Origin: an uncultured Spirochaetaceae bacterium
GTDB taxonomy: Bacteria > Spirochaetota > Spirochaetia > Sphaerochaetales > Sphaerochaetaceae
DNA: 64,000 nt
Assembly (NCBI GenBank): GCA_944389025.1
Contig: CALXKU010000006.1
Span: 60,425-124,424 of the forward strand
Direction of reading: 5' to 3'
In this document: piece after piece, positions 36,434 through 46,323 of the stretch
Numbering within the stretch: position 1 is the stretch's first letter
Layout of the letters: each line of letters begins with the position of its first letter
Translations under genes and position numbers: made by a program
The notes under the pieces: generated by a model
The model's database searches: none
The model's input: only the letters and a program-made list of their open reading frames with translations
Told to the model about the DNA's origin: nothing

Positions 36434-37264
36434 ATGATTGAATACGAACTGAAAAAAGCAGAAAGCCTTGAAGAAGGCTGCAAGAACCTATATGAGATTA
36501 TCAAACTTCTACGCTCTCCCGAAGGATGCCCATGGGACAGAGTTCAGACGAATAAGAGTGCGACTGAAAGCATGATAGACGAGGCTTATGAATATCTTGA
36601 CGGGGCTATAAGGAATGATGTTTCTTCCATGAGGGAGGAGATCGGAGATGTTCTTATCAACGCATTCATGAACTTGTACATCAATGAGGAGCATGGTGAT
36701 TTCAAGGCTGAGGATGCTCTGAACGAGGTTTGTGAGAAATTAATAAGACGACATCCACATGTCTTTTCAAACATGCATGCAGAAACTGAGGCGGAAGGCT
36801 TATCGTTATGGAACAGCATCAAGGAGAATGTTGAGGGCCACAAGGAGAAGAGCGAGGATTTCTTTTCACATATCCCTGCATCAATCCCTCCTCTTGAGGA
36901 GGCTTACGAGATTCAGAAAAAACTGAGGAAAGTCGGCTTTGACTGGGAGAACACGGAGGGTGTGATATCAAAGATCAAAGAGGAGCTAAACGAAGTCGAG
37001 GAAGCGATAAGGGAAGATGATAGAGATCATACTGAGGAGGAAATCGGAGATCTTCTTTTTTCCGTTGTCAATCTAGCACGCTATCTATCACTCAGGCCGA
37101 ACACGGCAATGATGAGGGCAAACAGAAAAGTTAGAGCAAGATTTCAGAAACTTTTCGATCTTGCCAGAATACGCAATATCCCGATTGATAAGAATCATGT
37201 TGACCAGATGAACGACCTCTGGGAGGAGATCAAAGCGAAGGAAAAGGTGGCTACAGACTCCTAA
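36434..37264 (+). CDS. mazG: Nucleoside triphosphate pyrophosphohydrolase MazG
   Basis: MazG hydrolyses nucleoside triphosphates to monophosphates and has been linked to house-cleaning and (p)ppGpp control. The 276-residue protein has two MazG domains. The first has LLRSPEGCPWDRVQTNKS and the Mg-binding E-E-x-x-E/E-x-x-D set in MIDEAYEYLD...REEIGDVLIN; the second has IKEELNEVEEAI...EEEIGDLLFSVVNLARY. The 3' end overlaps the convergent lipoprotein gene by 14 bp. Confidence 0.95.
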   Translation: MIEYELKKAESLEEGCKNLYEIIKLLRSPEGCPWDRVQTNKSATESMIDEAYEYLDGAIRNDVSSMREEIGDVLINAFMNLYINEEHGDFKAEDALNEVCEKLIRRHPHVFSNMHAETEAEGLSLWNSIKENVEGHKEKSEDFFSHIPASIPPLEEAYEIQKKLRKVGFDWENTEGVISKIKEELNEVEEAIREDDRDHTEEEIGDLLFSVVNLARYLSLRPNTAMMRANRKVRARFQKLFDLARIRNIPIDKNHVDQMNDLWEEIKAKEKVATDS

Positions 37265-38039
37265 GGCGTATATCGCTTTGAACAGGATAGGCCTCCATCG
37301 CCTTGAGCCAATATGCGGAGGCCTCTTTCATATCCCCCAGGGCGAAATAAACATCACCTATGTAGAGTGAATACTCTGGGCTATCACCACTTCCATAGCT
37401 AATCAGATTCAGAAGCATCGCAGCATCCCCTCTTTTTATCAGAAGCGGAATAGCCTTTTCCATCATGCTGATAAACGAATTATCAAGGCCGGAAAAGGCA
37501 TATAGAGATTCAAGAGATGTAACTATCCTGTCAGAATCACGCTCAGCACTGATTGTGAAGAAAGTCTTATCATACTCACTCAAGGTTGGAGAAATTGCTT
37601 CAAAGAAATCATCTGCCATTTCCATATTATCTGAAGAAACCAAAGCAGAATAGTATGGCAGATAATCAATCCTGCTAAGGTGTCCTGAATCATAGAGGAT
37701 GTTGCCTGCAAAAAGAGCCTCGCGTCCTTTTGATGTTCTTAAGAGAATTTCCGCTAAATCGTAATAATGAGGCGCATCATTATCGAAAGCAAGCAGGTAG
37801 AACAGGCTTCCATCGCGTGCAGAAGAGCTGTTGCCAAGCCGATACTCTGAGAGGGTCCTGAAATAAAGGGACTCCTCATCAAGTGTCTCAGAAAGAATTT
37901 CAGAGGTTCTCTCCGTGACTTTTTGATATTGCCCGTCATTAAAAAGCGTTTCAAGCTCACTCTCTTTTTCTGCAGAACATGATGAAAGAAAAACAAAAAG
38001 GAGAATGGCGCAAAAACGATAAAACATCCTCACTGCCAT
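37251..38039 (-). CDS. TPR-like lipoprotein
   Basis: The 262-residue protein has a signal peptide ending in FVFLSSC, giving a lipidated cysteine near residue 21. The rest is helical and repeat-like; the last part (YIGDVYFALGDMKEASAYWLKAMEAYP) is a recognisable tetratricopeptide unit. Such proteins often act as envelope scaffolds. GGGAGGAG lies just before the first ATG; a second ATG four codons later is possible. It lies downstream of rnpB on the same strand and converges with mazG. Confidence 0.75.
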   Translation of the reverse strand: MAVRMFYRFCAILLFVFLSSCSAEKESELETLFNDGQYQKVTERTSEILSETLDEESLYFRTLSEYRLGNSSSARDGSLFYLLAFDNDAPHYYDLAEILLRTSKGREALFAGNILYDSGHLSRIDYLPYYSALVSSDNMEMADDFFEAISPTLSEYDKTFFTISAERDSDRIVTSLESLYAFSGLDNSFISMMEKAIPLLIKRGDAAMLLNLISYGSGDSPEYSLYIGDVYFALGDMKEASAYWLKAMEAYPVQSDIRLRSL

Positions 38040-38059
38040 TCTCCTCCCATATATATGAA

Positions 38060-38380
38060 CCAGGCCCCCGATAAGCCGAGTTCTGTTTATGTAATCATCT
38101 ATCTCGGACCACGGTTACCCGTGGCCTCTAGCAGCCTACCCGCAACTATAGGCGGACAACCCAGTTGCTGCTTGGCCTTGCACCTGACGAGGTTTACCAT
38201 GCCGCACCTGTCACCAGTTGCGCGGTGGTCTCTTACACCACCCTTTCACCCTTACCTTTTACGGCGGTCTACTCTCTGTTGCACTATCTGTAGCATTACT
38301 GCTCCTGGCTGTTAGCCAGCGTCATGTCCTGCGGTGCCCGGACTTTCCTCTACACTGTAGCGATTACTTCGGGAACCTGG
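38060..38380 (-). ncRNA. rnpB: RNase P RNA
   Basis: RNase P RNA is the catalytic RNA that trims the 5' ends of tRNA precursors. The minus strand contains GAGGAAAGTCCGGGC near 38350-38335 and, near the 3' end, ACAGAACTCGGCTTAT, both hallmarks of bacterial type A RNA. The ends form an 11-bp P1 helix (CCAGGTTCCCG with CGGGGGCCTGG, two G-T pairs), which defines the boundaries. The 5' end lies only 6 bases after the stop codon of the zinc-ribbon gene, so the RNA is probably co-transcribed and processed. Confidence 0.95.
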
Positions 38381-38386
38381 GTAAAA

Positions 38387-39259
38387 TCAGAAATCTTCGA
38401 ATTCCTCATCCATTCCCATGGATTCATCATAGTTGTCACTCTCAGCAGAAGCGCTCTCATCCTGAGCAGAGCTCTTGCTCTCACTCTTCTGGCTCTCAAG
38501 CTGTTCAAATGAGTAACTTCTCTCAACATCATCATCCAGAGTCTCCTTATAGATGATTCTGGAGCAGTAAGGGCAGTACTCGATCTCACCCTTATCCGTC
38601 TTGAGCTCAAGATCAATGACAAACTGGACTGGAAGAATCAGATCACAGCCTGTGCATACCTGTCCATAAACAGGTACGATTCCAAAGCCATCCTTCTTGC
38701 GCACGATATTGGAGAACTTCTCATAAAGGTCATCAGGTATGATATTCCCCTTGATTGCATCGCATTCGGCATCCAATGTGGAAATCTCATCTTGGATCTC
38801 TGAAATCTCTGAGTCGACTTTGCTCTTCTCCTCGCTGACTTTAGCCTCTAAGGAATCGAGAACACCTTTCTCCTCATCGAGCTCAGCCTTGACACGCTCA
38901 AGCTCGCTTGTCTTACTATTTCTCATTTTGAGAAAAGACTGCTCACTAATCCTTGCTTCCTCGAGCTGTTTCGTAAGAGCTTCGAATTCCCTCTGCGTAT
39001 TGATGAATTCCATCTGCTTCTCGTATTCGATCCTCTTATTGAAAGCATCATCATAGCGGATTGCAAGACTCTTCTGCTCATTCTGAAGATTATCATAGAA
39101 ATCAGAAAGGCTCTGGTATTTCTCCCTTGCCTCATCAAGCTCAATCTCCTCCGCTTTAAGATTTGCAGGAATTGATTTGATCTTATCCTCAAGTATGAAC
39201 TTCTTCTGCAGAATGACCTGCAGTTTTTTCAAACAATCAAGCTTCTCGTTTCTTGACAT
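38387..39259 (-). CDS. Coiled-coil protein with C4 zinc ribbon (CdsZ-like)
   Basis: The 290-residue protein is a long coiled coil (about 5-195) followed by a C4 zinc ribbon (VCTGCDLILP ... EYCPYCSRIIY, about 200-245) and an acidic, Ser-rich tail. This is the layout of the zf-RING_7/CdsZ family found in many bacteria, whose role is poorly defined. It sits between rpoD and rnpB on the same strand. AAGGAG lies about 13 nt before the ATG, rather far for a Shine-Dalgarno site. Confidence 0.8.
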   Translation of the reverse strand: MSRNEKLDCLKKLQVILQKKFILEDKIKSIPANLKAEEIELDEAREKYQSLSDFYDNLQNEQKSLAIRYDDAFNKRIEYEKQMEFINTQREFEALTKQLEEARISEQSFLKMRNSKTSELERVKAELDEEKGVLDSLEAKVSEEKSKVDSEISEIQDEISTLDAECDAIKGNIIPDDLYEKFSNIVRKKDGFGIVPVYGQVCTGCDLILPVQFVIDLELKTDKGEIEYCPYCSRIIYKETLDDDVERSYSFEQLESQKSESKSSAQDESASAESDNYDESMGMDEEFEDF

Positions 39260-39313
39260 AAAACAACATTTCTCCTTGGCCTATATGATAATAGCGACTT
39301 TATTCAAATTATT

Positions 39314-41737
39314 CTACTCGTTCCAGTCTTTCAGCTTCTTGCTTCTTGTCGGGAAACGTAGTCTTCTGAGAGCCTTCGCCTCAATCTGTCTGATTCTCTC
39401 CCTTGTTACATCGAAATAGAGTCCGACCTCCTCAAGAGTGAGAGCATAACCGTCATCAAGCCCGAATCTCATCCTAAGTACTTCCTGTTCCCTCTCTGGA
39501 AGTTCGCTAAGAAGTTCCTTGATCTTGTCCTGAAGCAGTACGAAAGCAGTACGATTCGCAGGATTCTCAGCATCCTTATCCTCGATGAAATCGGAAAGCA
39601 CACTATCCTCTTCCTCTCCAACAGGGGTTTCAAGACTTATTGGCTCTCTTGCGACGCTCTTAACGTTCTTAACCTTGCTCTCGGGCCAGTTGAGATGCTC
39701 GGCGATCTCCTTGTCAGTCGGTTCTCTGCCATAAAGCTGCATGAGAACACGAGACTCCCTTACAACCTTGTTAATCTGCTCAATCATGTGAACAGGAACA
39801 CGAATCGTCCTAGCCTGGTCGCTTATACTCCTAGTAATCGCCTGTCTTATCCACCAGGTTGCATAAGTACTGAACTTGTATCCCTTCTTATATTCGAATT
39901 TCTCGACAGCCTTTATAAGGCCGATGTTCCCTTCCTGTACAAGATCGAAGAACTGAAGACCGCGGTTCGTATACTTCTTGGCAATAGATACGACAAGGCG
40001 GAGATTAGCTTTAATGAGACGGTCCTTCGCACTCTTAAGAATCCTCTGCCCGTATTCGATGTTCCTTACAGCCTCAAGTATTCCGTTGATATCGCATTCG
40101 AAATCATTTTCTATGTTTTTAAGTTCCTTCTCTGTAAGCTGAAGATCCTTGATCTCCTCTTTAATCTGATCCGAGGTAAGACCAAGCTCGGCCTCTATTG
40201 CACTTGCCTTGCTTCTTGTCGCAAGATCCCTGCCTAGCTGCCTGAGTTCCTTCATGCTCTTAATCATAAGCTTTGAAGAACTCTCAGCACGTTTCTTTAT
40301 GCAGGAATTGATCTTGTTCTTAGCCTCGATGAAGATACCTGTGAGCTCATCGATTTCCTCCTGCTGAAGTGTGATGTTCTCTACCCAGTTATCGACAGGA
40401 ACATATATACCGCTCTTAAGATCTTCCAAATCCTTGTTCACATCATGGAATCTCTTCGCAAGACTCTGCTCCTTCGCAGAATTCTCTTCCTTGATTTTCT
40501 TATGAAGCTTCGCAAGTTCTTTATCGAGATCGGCTTTTTTCATATCTGGATGATCTGCTATGAACTGTGATTCAAGACTTTCAACATCACGCCTTATCTC
40601 ACAATTGAGATCTTCCTCTTCCTTTCTCAGCTTCTTTATCTGAGCCTCAAGGGAGCTCTTGAGGTTGCTCTTCGTCTTTTCCCTGCAATATGCTATCCAT
40701 GCCTCACGGGAGGGAAAATTCTCCCTCGTCTTTCCTTTGAAAATCTTGGCATTCTCATCAGGATGGCCACCAAGCTTATCAAGAAGGCTCTCTCTGAGTG
40801 ATAACATCTCAGCATTCTGGGCATTATCCTCGCCGGCAAGAATGCACTTCGCCTTGAGCTCGTTATATTCCTTTATCTGCTTTGCAGTATCTTTTCCAAG
40901 AGCTTCCTTATAGTTTGCGTTATATCTCTTCTGAACGGAGAGGAATTCCTTGAGATCTTCAGTTGAAAGTGGATCTTCCCCGTCCTCCTCAATCTTGGTC
41001 TGCATATGCTTGATAACCTTGGTGAAGAACGAGATAAGTATTCCGCTTTCCCTGATGACGGAATTCACGATATTCGCGCCCTTCTCCATCTGCATGGCAA
41101 GCTCGACCTCCTGCTCACCGGAAAGAAGGCTCTCATTACCAATCTCCTTGAGATAAAGCCTTATAGGATCATCAATCGTCGTCTCAATTCGTGAAGCAGT
41201 ATGACTCTTATGATCCACCCCCTGCTCTGAGAAGTTGGAAATATCGATAAAGCGCTCACCTACGCTATCAGATTCGTCATCCGTCCCTTTCCATTCGTTA
41301 ATTCCAGGCTCTTCGCTCTCTTCATCGGAAAGGTCCTCCTCTTCTTCCTCATCCTCATCATCCTTCTCCTCATGAGAGGAATCCTCATCCTCTTCCTCAT
41401 CTTCTGAGGGAACAAGAAGTACGTCATCGCTATCATCAGAAGAAATGAAGGAATCGGAATCATCAGCTTCAAGATCCTCATCCTCAGAAAGTTCATCGGA
41501 ATACTCACCTTCCTCAATCTCCTCGGGAGAAGGCATATCAAAACTGTCATCGTTATCCTCACTGTAGGATACTCCATCCTCCTGAAGTGAGCTGATGACC
41601 TCATCAATATCTGAAATAGGAGCCTTATAGCTCTTTATAGCGGCTACGATATCCTCAAAGGTTACGATTCCGTTATCCGTATTAAGCTGGATCAAAGACT
41701 GATAAAATGGTTGATTTTTTAAATCTTCCTGTCCCAT
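39314..41737 (-). CDS. rpoD: RNA polymerase primary sigma factor
   Basis: RpoD directs RNA polymerase to housekeeping promoters. The 807-residue protein is long for the family. After region 1.1-like residues 1-60 comes an extremely acidic Ser/Asp/Glu stretch (about 60-150), then region 1.2 ([11 protein letters not shown]), a large non-conserved helical region (about 220-540), region 2 ([53 protein letters not shown]), region 3 and region 4 ([29 protein letters not shown]). It lies 5 bp after dnaG, the common dnaG-rpoD pair. Confidence 0.97.
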   Translation of the reverse strand: MGQEDLKNQPFYQSLIQLNTDNGIVTFEDIVAAIKSYKAPISDIDEVISSLQEDGVSYSEDNDDSFDMPSPEEIEEGEYSDELSEDEDLEADDSDSFISSDDSDDVLLVPSEDEEEDEDSSHEEKDDEDEEEEEDLSDEESEEPGINEWKGTDDESDSVGERFIDISNFSEQGVDHKSHTASRIETTIDDPIRLYLKEIGNESLLSGEQEVELAMQMEKGANIVNSVIRESGILISFFTKVIKHMQTKIEEDGEDPLSTEDLKEFLSVQKRYNANYKEALGKDTAKQIKEYNELKAKCILAGEDNAQNAEMLSLRESLLDKLGGHPDENAKIFKGKTRENFPSREAWIAYCREKTKSNLKSSLEAQIKKLRKEEEDLNCEIRRDVESLESQFIADHPDMKKADLDKELAKLHKKIKEENSAKEQSLAKRFHDVNKDLEDLKSGIYVPVDNWVENITLQQEEIDELTGIFIEAKNKINSCIKKRAESSSKLMIKSMKELRQLGRDLATRSKASAIEAELGLTSDQIKEEIKDLQLTEKELKNIENDFECDINGILEAVRNIEYGQRILKSAKDRLIKANLRLVVSIAKKYTNRGLQFFDLVQEGNIGLIKAVEKFEYKKGYKFSTYATWWIRQAITRSISDQARTIRVPVHMIEQINKVVRESRVLMQLYGREPTDKEIAEHLNWPESKVKNVKSVAREPISLETPVGEEEDSVLSDFIEDKDAENPANRTAFVLLQDKIKELLSELPEREQEVLRMRFGLDDGYALTLEEVGLYFDVTRERIRQIEAKALRRLRFPTRSKKLKDWNE

Positions 41738-41742
41738 TAAAA

Positions 41743-43566
41743 CTATTTTTCCTCGCTACTGTACAACCGGTTCTTCAATAAGGAAATCTCCTTATCGTAA
41801 TCCCTCTTCTTCTCTAAAAGCGCCATCATGTCTGACGGATCGATTTCAGACGAGAGCAGTTTAATCTGTGAATTGAGCGCAGATCTCTTCTCCTCAAGAC
41901 CTCTCAGTTCTATCCTGTCCACTATTTCATCCAGTACGTCCAACGATCCCTTGCTGAATTCCTCCAGTTCGTAAGATGTGGAAACGTAATTCCTCAGCCT
42001 GTCATCACTGATAAGGGATAGGAAAAGCTCCTTCGACTCAACATCATCTCTCAAAGCATTCTCAAGCACCGTATAAAGCCGCTGGGCATCACTGTCTTTC
42101 AGATCTCCGAAGCTGATCCGCTGCCTGTACATCCTGAACAGGCTCATATTGTTAGCAAGAATCAGCATCGCATAGAGATCCGGTGAGATCGCAGCAGTAT
42201 TGAGGTGCCAGTCGCCCCTGTTTTCTTCCTCTACATTCTCCTCGTATCTTCTTCTGCCATAAGGGTTCTCAAGAGCTTTCAAATCAACTTTCACATTCTC
42301 AACTCCGACACCAAGACGAAGCGCAAGATCCTGAATGTATGTCTCCTGCTCTATTTCAGACCTGGTTGAAGATAAGAAAGCTGAAAGTGATTTTAAAAAG
42401 TCAGACTTCCCCCTCGGCGTTCTGATATTATAACGTTTTAAGTTCTTTTCTACAAGATACTCATAAGCGCTCTGATAAGGCGAATACTCTCTTATCAGCC
42501 CCTCCGGACCAAGCTTTTCAAGACTTTCGCTCGCATCCTTATAACTTTTAAGATGGTGTATCCTGATCTTGAACGACATCGAGTTTAGTATCCCGATTAC
42601 CTTGTCCGTACTGTTCTGCCCCGCATCATCGCTATCGAACATTAAATCGACAGTATCCGTATAACGGCTGATGAGCCTGGCCTGATCCTCGGTGAAAGCG
42701 GTACCAAGGCTTGCCATGGCGGTCCTAAGGCCCGCCTGATGGAGGCTGATAACATCGAAGTTACCCTCGCAGATGAGCGCTGTAGAATCTTTCTTCTTAA
42801 GCTCATCAAGGCTCTCATAAAGGCCGAAAAGATTCATCTTCTTCGAATATATCAGCGTATCGGGGCTGTTAATGTATTTAGGCGCGCTGTCACTTCCAGA
42901 AAGGTCACGGCCTGAGAATGCTATGACCTGCCCCCTGTAATTGCGGACTGGGAAAATGAGCCGGTTCCTGAAAAGTGGATACGGATATCTGTTCTGGCTG
43001 AATAGTCCGCTTTTTCTGAGAATATCATCACTGAAGCCCTTCTTCTTAAGAAAATCATAGAGGAAGTTGGACTCTGCCGGAGCAAACCCAAGCAGGAAGG
43101 TGTCAATCATCTGATCTGAAAGTCCTCTTCTCTTCAGATAGGAAAGAGCGTTTTTGCCTCTCTCATCCTCCAAAAGGAGATATCTGAACGTCTTTGAAAG
43201 CCTGTCATAAAGATCATAAAGGATTGAACTCTCATCCTTCCTTCTGATGTCTTGAGCACTGCTTTCCCTGATCTGGACTCCCGCCTTTTCGGCAAGATAC
43301 TCGACAGCTGATGTGAAATCGAGATGCTCCATCTTTTCAACGAATGTGAAAATAGTACCGCTCTCATGACAGCCGAAGCAGTAATAGAGGCCTTTCTGGT
43401 CGTCTACCTTGAATGACGGCGTCCTCTCCATCCCGTTAGCATGGAAGGGGCATCGCGCCCAGAGGTTTCCTCCCCTGCGCTCAAGCTTGACATACTCTCC
43501 TACGAGCTCTGAAAGCCTGATCTTGTTCTTAATCTCCTCAATTGTCCTGTCAGAAAAACGCGGCAT
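41743..43566 (-). CDS. dnaG: DNA primase
   Basis: DnaG makes RNA primers for replication. The 607-residue protein has the N-terminal CHC2 zinc-binding domain ([16 protein letters not shown] ... [10 protein letters not shown], about 39-70), a TOPRIM core ([17 protein letters not shown] and [10 protein letters not shown], about 260-320) and a helical C-terminal region. The ATG has no Shine-Dalgarno sequence but is preceded at 6 nt by an extended -10 element. It is followed directly by rpoD. Confidence 0.97.
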   Translation of the reverse strand: MPRFSDRTIEEIKNKIRLSELVGEYVKLERRGGNLWARCPFHANGMERTPSFKVDDQKGLYYCFGCHESGTIFTFVEKMEHLDFTSAVEYLAEKAGVQIRESSAQDIRRKDESSILYDLYDRLSKTFRYLLLEDERGKNALSYLKRRGLSDQMIDTFLLGFAPAESNFLYDFLKKKGFSDDILRKSGLFSQNRYPYPLFRNRLIFPVRNYRGQVIAFSGRDLSGSDSAPKYINSPDTLIYSKKMNLFGLYESLDELKKKDSTALICEGNFDVISLHQAGLRTAMASLGTAFTEDQARLISRYTDTVDLMFDSDDAGQNSTDKVIGILNSMSFKIRIHHLKSYKDASESLEKLGPEGLIREYSPYQSAYEYLVEKNLKRYNIRTPRGKSDFLKSLSAFLSSTRSEIEQETYIQDLALRLGVGVENVKVDLKALENPYGRRRYEENVEEENRGDWHLNTAAISPDLYAMLILANNMSLFRMYRQRISFGDLKDSDAQRLYTVLENALRDDVESKELFLSLISDDRLRNYVSTSYELEEFSKGSLDVLDEIVDRIELRGLEEKRSALNSQIKLLSSEIDPSDMMALLEKKRDYDKEISLLKNRLYSSEEK

Positions 43567-43572
43567 AAACTA

Positions 43573-43601
43573 AATATAGCACCATGGAAGACGAAAGTTA
43601 A
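43573..43601 (-). promoter_or_regulatory. Promoter of dnaG-rpoD, predicting a leaderless mRNA
   Basis: On the minus strand TTAACT (43601-43596), a 17-bp spacer and TGC-TATATT (hexamer 43578-43573) end 6 nt before the dnaG ATG. The extended -10 word is identical to the one at rpe. The -35 overlaps the stop of the upstream gene. Confidence 0.65.
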
Positions 43602-44026
43602 TGATTTTTGAAAATGATATAGCTCTCACTCTCTTCCGAAGATCTGATAAGCTCATCAATTTCCTTTTTCGAATATACCCTGCCCTTGCCGATTCCCGGA
43701 CATCTTGTCATCTCCTCCTTCCAGGAGACATCGCTGTCACAGATCCCTTTCCAGAACGGATATGTTCCGCACTGATGGGGCCTGGCAGGATAAACCTTAC
43801 AGCCGGAGGGAGAGAGGAATATGCAGTCGTAATTGTCCTTCTCCTTCAGGGAAACCATATAATAGAATCCGTAATCGATCTTCCTGCAATAGATATCTAT
43901 GAACTCCTCCTCACTGAGGGCGAGGAAGGAAGAGAGGCCTTTGACATCGCTCTTTGAAAGAAAGACATAACCCGGTTCCTTAGAGCAGCAGTAAAGGCAG
44001 CGCTGGCATTCAAATCTGTATTCCAT
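43598..44026 (-). CDS. YkgJ-family cysteine cluster protein
   Basis: The 142-residue protein is built around cysteine motifs: FECQRCLYCCSKEPG near the N-terminus and SGCKVYPARPHQCGTYPFW in the middle, the pattern of the YkgJ/UPF0153 family that probably binds a zinc or iron-sulfur centre. Its biochemical role is not known. I take the ATG at 44026; a TTG at 44035 is possible. It lies just after the tRNA-Tyr terminator, whose distal stem (AAGGAG) sits 13 nt before the ATG. Confidence 0.85.
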   Translation of the reverse strand: MEYRFECQRCLYCCSKEPGYVFLSKSDVKGLSSFLALSEEEFIDIYCRKIDYGFYYMVSLKEKDNYDCIFLSPSGCKVYPARPHQCGTYPFWKGICDSDVSWKEEMTRCPGIGKGRVYSKKEIDELIRSSEESESYIIFKNH

Positions 44027-44033
44027 AATTAAC

Positions 44034-44061
44034 AAAAAACTCCTTCCATTTCTGGAAGGAG
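44034..44061 (-). terminator. Terminator after tRNA-Tyr
   Basis: On the minus strand CTCCTTCC pairs with GGAAGGAG (8 bp, 6-nt loop) and is followed by TTTTTTG. It starts right after the tRNA 3' end. Confidence 0.88.
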
Positions 44062-44062
44062 A

Positions 44063-44144
44063 TGGAGAGAGAAGGATTCGAACCTTCGAAGGCAGAGCCG
44101 TCAGATTTACAGTCTGATCCCTTTGGCCGCTCGGGAATCTCTCC
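44063..44144 (-). tRNA. tRNA-Tyr (anticodon GTA)
   Basis: The 82-nt class II tRNA has a 7-bp acceptor stem GGAGAGA/TCTCTCC with discriminator A, an anticodon loop CTGTAAA, a long variable arm and the T-loop GGTTCGAATCC. The 3' CCA is not encoded. It lies downstream of coaD on the same strand and has its own terminator. The GTA anticodon makes it a substrate of the Tgt enzyme encoded at 20.8 kb. Confidence 0.98.
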
Positions 44145-44218
44145 GTTTGACCATTGTATTTTTACAGAAAAACAAGTTTTTAATCAATAGCTTTTTTTAA
44201 ATTTTTTAGCAATGTTTC

Positions 44219-44704
44219 TCATTCTTTGGAAGGATACTTCTCTTTCAGATATTTCAGCACGGGAGAAGGTACCATCTTTGAAATGTTGGCTCCAAATGCT
44301 ACCATCTCCTTGATCTGCGAAGAACGAAGTATTATGTAGTTCTGATCGGTCGGGAGGAATATTACCTCAAGCTCCGGATAGAGCATCTTATTAGTCATCG
44401 CTATTTCAAATTCATACGAGAAATCCTGCTCGCTTCTCACCCCTCTGACCATCACAGTGCAGTTATGCTCCTTTGCAAAGTCTACACTGAGACCACCATA
44501 TGTCTCGACTATGACGTTATCAAGATCCGAGACGGACTCCTTCATCATCTCCACCCTTTCATCAGGGGTGAAGAGGCAATCCTTGTTTATATTGTGAGCG
44601 ACAACGACATAGAGTTTATCGAAAAGGGCAGCACTGCGTTTAATAACATTTATGTGACCGAGGGTCGGGGGATCGAATGTCCCTGGGAAAAAAGCTATGC
44701 TCAT
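44219..44704 (-). CDS. coaD: Phosphopantetheine adenylyltransferase
   Basis: CoaD makes dephospho-CoA from phosphopantetheine and ATP. The 161-residue protein has the nucleotidyltransferase motif FPGTFDPPTLGHI near residue 5-17, VRGVRSEQDFSYE near 88-100 and the second motif ILRSSQIKEM near 125 (family I-S-S-S). It overlaps the upstream gene's stop by 4 bp. The first step of CoA synthesis is encoded at 57.6 kb (coaX). Confidence 0.96.
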   Translation of the reverse strand: MSIAFFPGTFDPPTLGHINVIKRSAALFDKLYVVVAHNINKDCLFTPDERVEMMKESVSDLDNVIVETYGGLSVDFAKEHNCTVMVRGVRSEQDFSYEFEIAMTNKMLYPELEVIFLPTDQNYIILRSSQIKEMVAFGANISKMVPSPVLKYLKEKYPSKE

Positions 44705-45162
44705 ATCTTCAGATTCTCCACATATTCCTTCATCGAGCTGAAGGCCTTCTCCTCCTCAACGGGAATCGTACGAACTATGGTATAACGCCCATCCTCATCT
44801 TTCCTTACTACAGCGAAATTACCACGCCCGACATAGCTTATGCTCTCTCCCTCCAAGAGATTCTCACTGCTTTTAAGACGGGAGAGCATGCAGTCAAAAT
44901 GGATGAACTCTCCGTTTGAAAGTCTGAATGACTCCGCAATGCACTGTATCCGCTCATTGCAGTCAGGACATACGGGTAGAGGTTCCTTGACTGTCTTTGG
45001 AGGGGTAACGGGAATGGATGAATGGAAGGCATGGGACTTAGGGACACCAGATACCTGATTTATCGTATTGAGCCCCTGATATTTGTCGCTGTCAACGTTT
45101 TTCTTCTTATCCTTCTTTCCCTGGTATTTGAAATCTCTTTTCTGCTTAGAGTTCTTTTTCAT
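44701..45162 (-). CDS. Hypothetical protein with possible zinc site
   Basis: The 153-residue protein has a very basic Lys-rich N-terminus (about 1-50) and a central CPDC ... IHFDC segment (about 90-116) that could hold a metal with additional His/Cys. The C-terminal region ends KEYVENLKI. I recognise no family. A basic N-terminus with a CxxC site suggests nucleic-acid or ribosome contact, which is only a guess. It overlaps coaD by 4 bp and has a predicted leaderless promoter. Confidence 0.72.
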   Translation of the reverse strand: MKKNSKQKRDFKYQGKKDKKKNVDSDKYQGLNTINQVSGVPKSHAFHSSIPVTPPKTVKEPLPVCPDCNERIQCIAESFRLSNGEFIHFDCMLSRLKSSENLLEGESISYVGRGNFAVVRKDEDGRYTIVRTIPVEEEKAFSSMKEYVENLKI

Positions 45163-45168
45163 ATGACA

Positions 45169-45197
45169 AGAATATGTTTTTCCACCTCAAATTGCAA
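45169..45197 (-). promoter_or_regulatory. Promoter of the 45.1 kb gene, predicting a leaderless mRNA
   Basis: On the minus strand TTGCAA (45197-45192), a 17-bp spacer and TATTCT (45174-45169) end 6 nt before the ATG at 45162. It begins right after the rplS terminator. Confidence 0.55.
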
Positions 45198-45198
45198 G

Positions 45199-45222
45199 AA
45201 AAAAGCCTGCACGAAGCAGGCT
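45199..45222 (-). terminator. Terminator after rplS
   Basis: On the minus strand AGCCTGC pairs with GCAGGCT (7 bp, TTCGT loop) and is followed by TTTTT. It ends the rpsP-to-rplS gene string. Confidence 0.92.
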
Positions 45223-45227
45223 CATCT

Positions 45228-45584
45228 TTATGCGTTCTTCTTCTGAATAAGCTCTTTAACCTTGGCGGCCTTACCGACCCTGTCTCTGAGGTAGTAGAGC
45301 TTAGCTCTTCTAACCTTACCTCTTCTAACAACCTCTATCTTCTCAACACGAGGGCTGTGAAGAGGGAAGATCCTCTCAACTCCAACGCCATAGCTTATCT
45401 TGCGGACTGTGAAAGTCCTTCTGATTCCAGAATTGTTCTTAGCAATGACAATTCCCTCAAAAACCTGAATTCTCTCAGTAGTTCCCTCAACAATCTTAAA
45501 GAAAACCTTTACTGTATCACCAACGGAGAAATTCTCTGCATTCTCCTTGATCTGCTTTGCTTCAATAGCCTTAATAATGTCCAT
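45228..45584 (-). CDS. rplS: 50S ribosomal protein L19
   Basis: L19 lies at the 30S-50S interface. I chose the ATG at 45584 ([11 protein letters not shown]), directly after the trmD stop; the longer frame would extend into trmD. The 118 residues include [28 protein letters not shown] and the typical [25 protein letters not shown] end. The order rpsP-khpA-rimM-trmD-rplS is strongly conserved in bacteria. Confidence 0.98.
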   Translation of the reverse strand: MDIIKAIEAKQIKENAENFSVGDTVKVFFKIVEGTTERIQVFEGIVIAKNNSGIRRTFTVRKISYGVGVERIFPLHSPRVEKIEVVRRGKVRRAKLYYLRDRVGKAAKVKELIQKKNA

Positions 45585-45585
45585 T

Positions 45586-46323
45586 TTACAAATCCTCAAT
45601 ACCAAATTCTTCAATAACTTTAATCAGTTTTCTACGCATTCCGAGGCTGAGAGAGGCTTCAGAAAGCATATCAGGTCTGCTACGCATCGTCTTAGCAAGC
45701 CTGTTCTGATCACGCCACGAGCAGATTAAGGCGTGATTGCCTGATAATAATACATCAGGAACAGAAGAGTTGCAATACCTTTCCGGCCTGGTGTACTGGT
45801 CATATTCGAGTAAGGATGATGAAAAGCTCTCATCCTCAAGACTTTCACTGCTGATAACCCCATCGATGAGGCGGAAAAGTGCGTCTATGATGACTATGCT
45901 CGATGTCTCTCCGCTTGTAAGAACATAGTCGCCTATCGAGATCTCATCATCGACATACTCATCGATGATTCTCTTATCAAGGCCCTCATAGTGCCCGCAT
46001 ATGAATAGAAGCTCACTCTCCCGGCTAAGCTCATAAGCCATAGCCTGATTGAACAGACGTCCTGAAGCACTTGGATAGATTACGCGTGCATTATCGCCCT
46101 TATGTGCTTTGATAGCCTTCTCAAGAGGCTCAGGCATCAAAAGCATTCCCGCGCCTCCACCATAAGGCAAATCATCCACCTTGTTGTAAGAGCCGGTGGA
46201 ATAAGTGCGGAAATTCACAATCTCATAATCTATAATATGCTTCTCTACAGCCCTTTTCATTATCGAGGACGAAAAGAAAGGACTGACCATCTCAGGGAAA
46301 AGTGTAAGTACCGTTATCTTCAA
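45586..46323 (-). CDS. trmD: tRNA (guanine-37-N1)-methyltransferase
   Basis: TrmD methylates G37 next to the anticodon and so prevents frameshifting. The 245-residue protein shows the SPOUT-class knot: [12 protein letters not shown] at the start, [18 protein letters not shown] near 51, [31 protein letters not shown] near 110 and YTRPERY near 175. The start codon is TTG, overlapping the rimM stop. Confidence 0.97.
   Translation of the reverse strand: MKITVLTLFPEMVSPFFSSSIMKRAVEKHIIDYEIVNFRTYSTGSYNKVDDLPYGGGAGMLLMPEPLEKAIKAHKGDNARVIYPSASGRLFNQAMAYELSRESELLFICGHYEGLDKRIIDEYVDDEISIGDYVLTSGETSSIVIIDALFRLIDGVISSESLEDESFSSSLLEYDQYTRPERYCNSSVPDVLLSGNHALICSWRDQNRLAKTMRSRPDMLSEASLSLGMRRKLIKVIEEFGIEDL

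Noticed and set aside
40213..41607. Several overlapping + strand frames opposite rpoD
   Set aside because: They mirror the acidic and helical low-complexity parts of RpoD and show no domain features.
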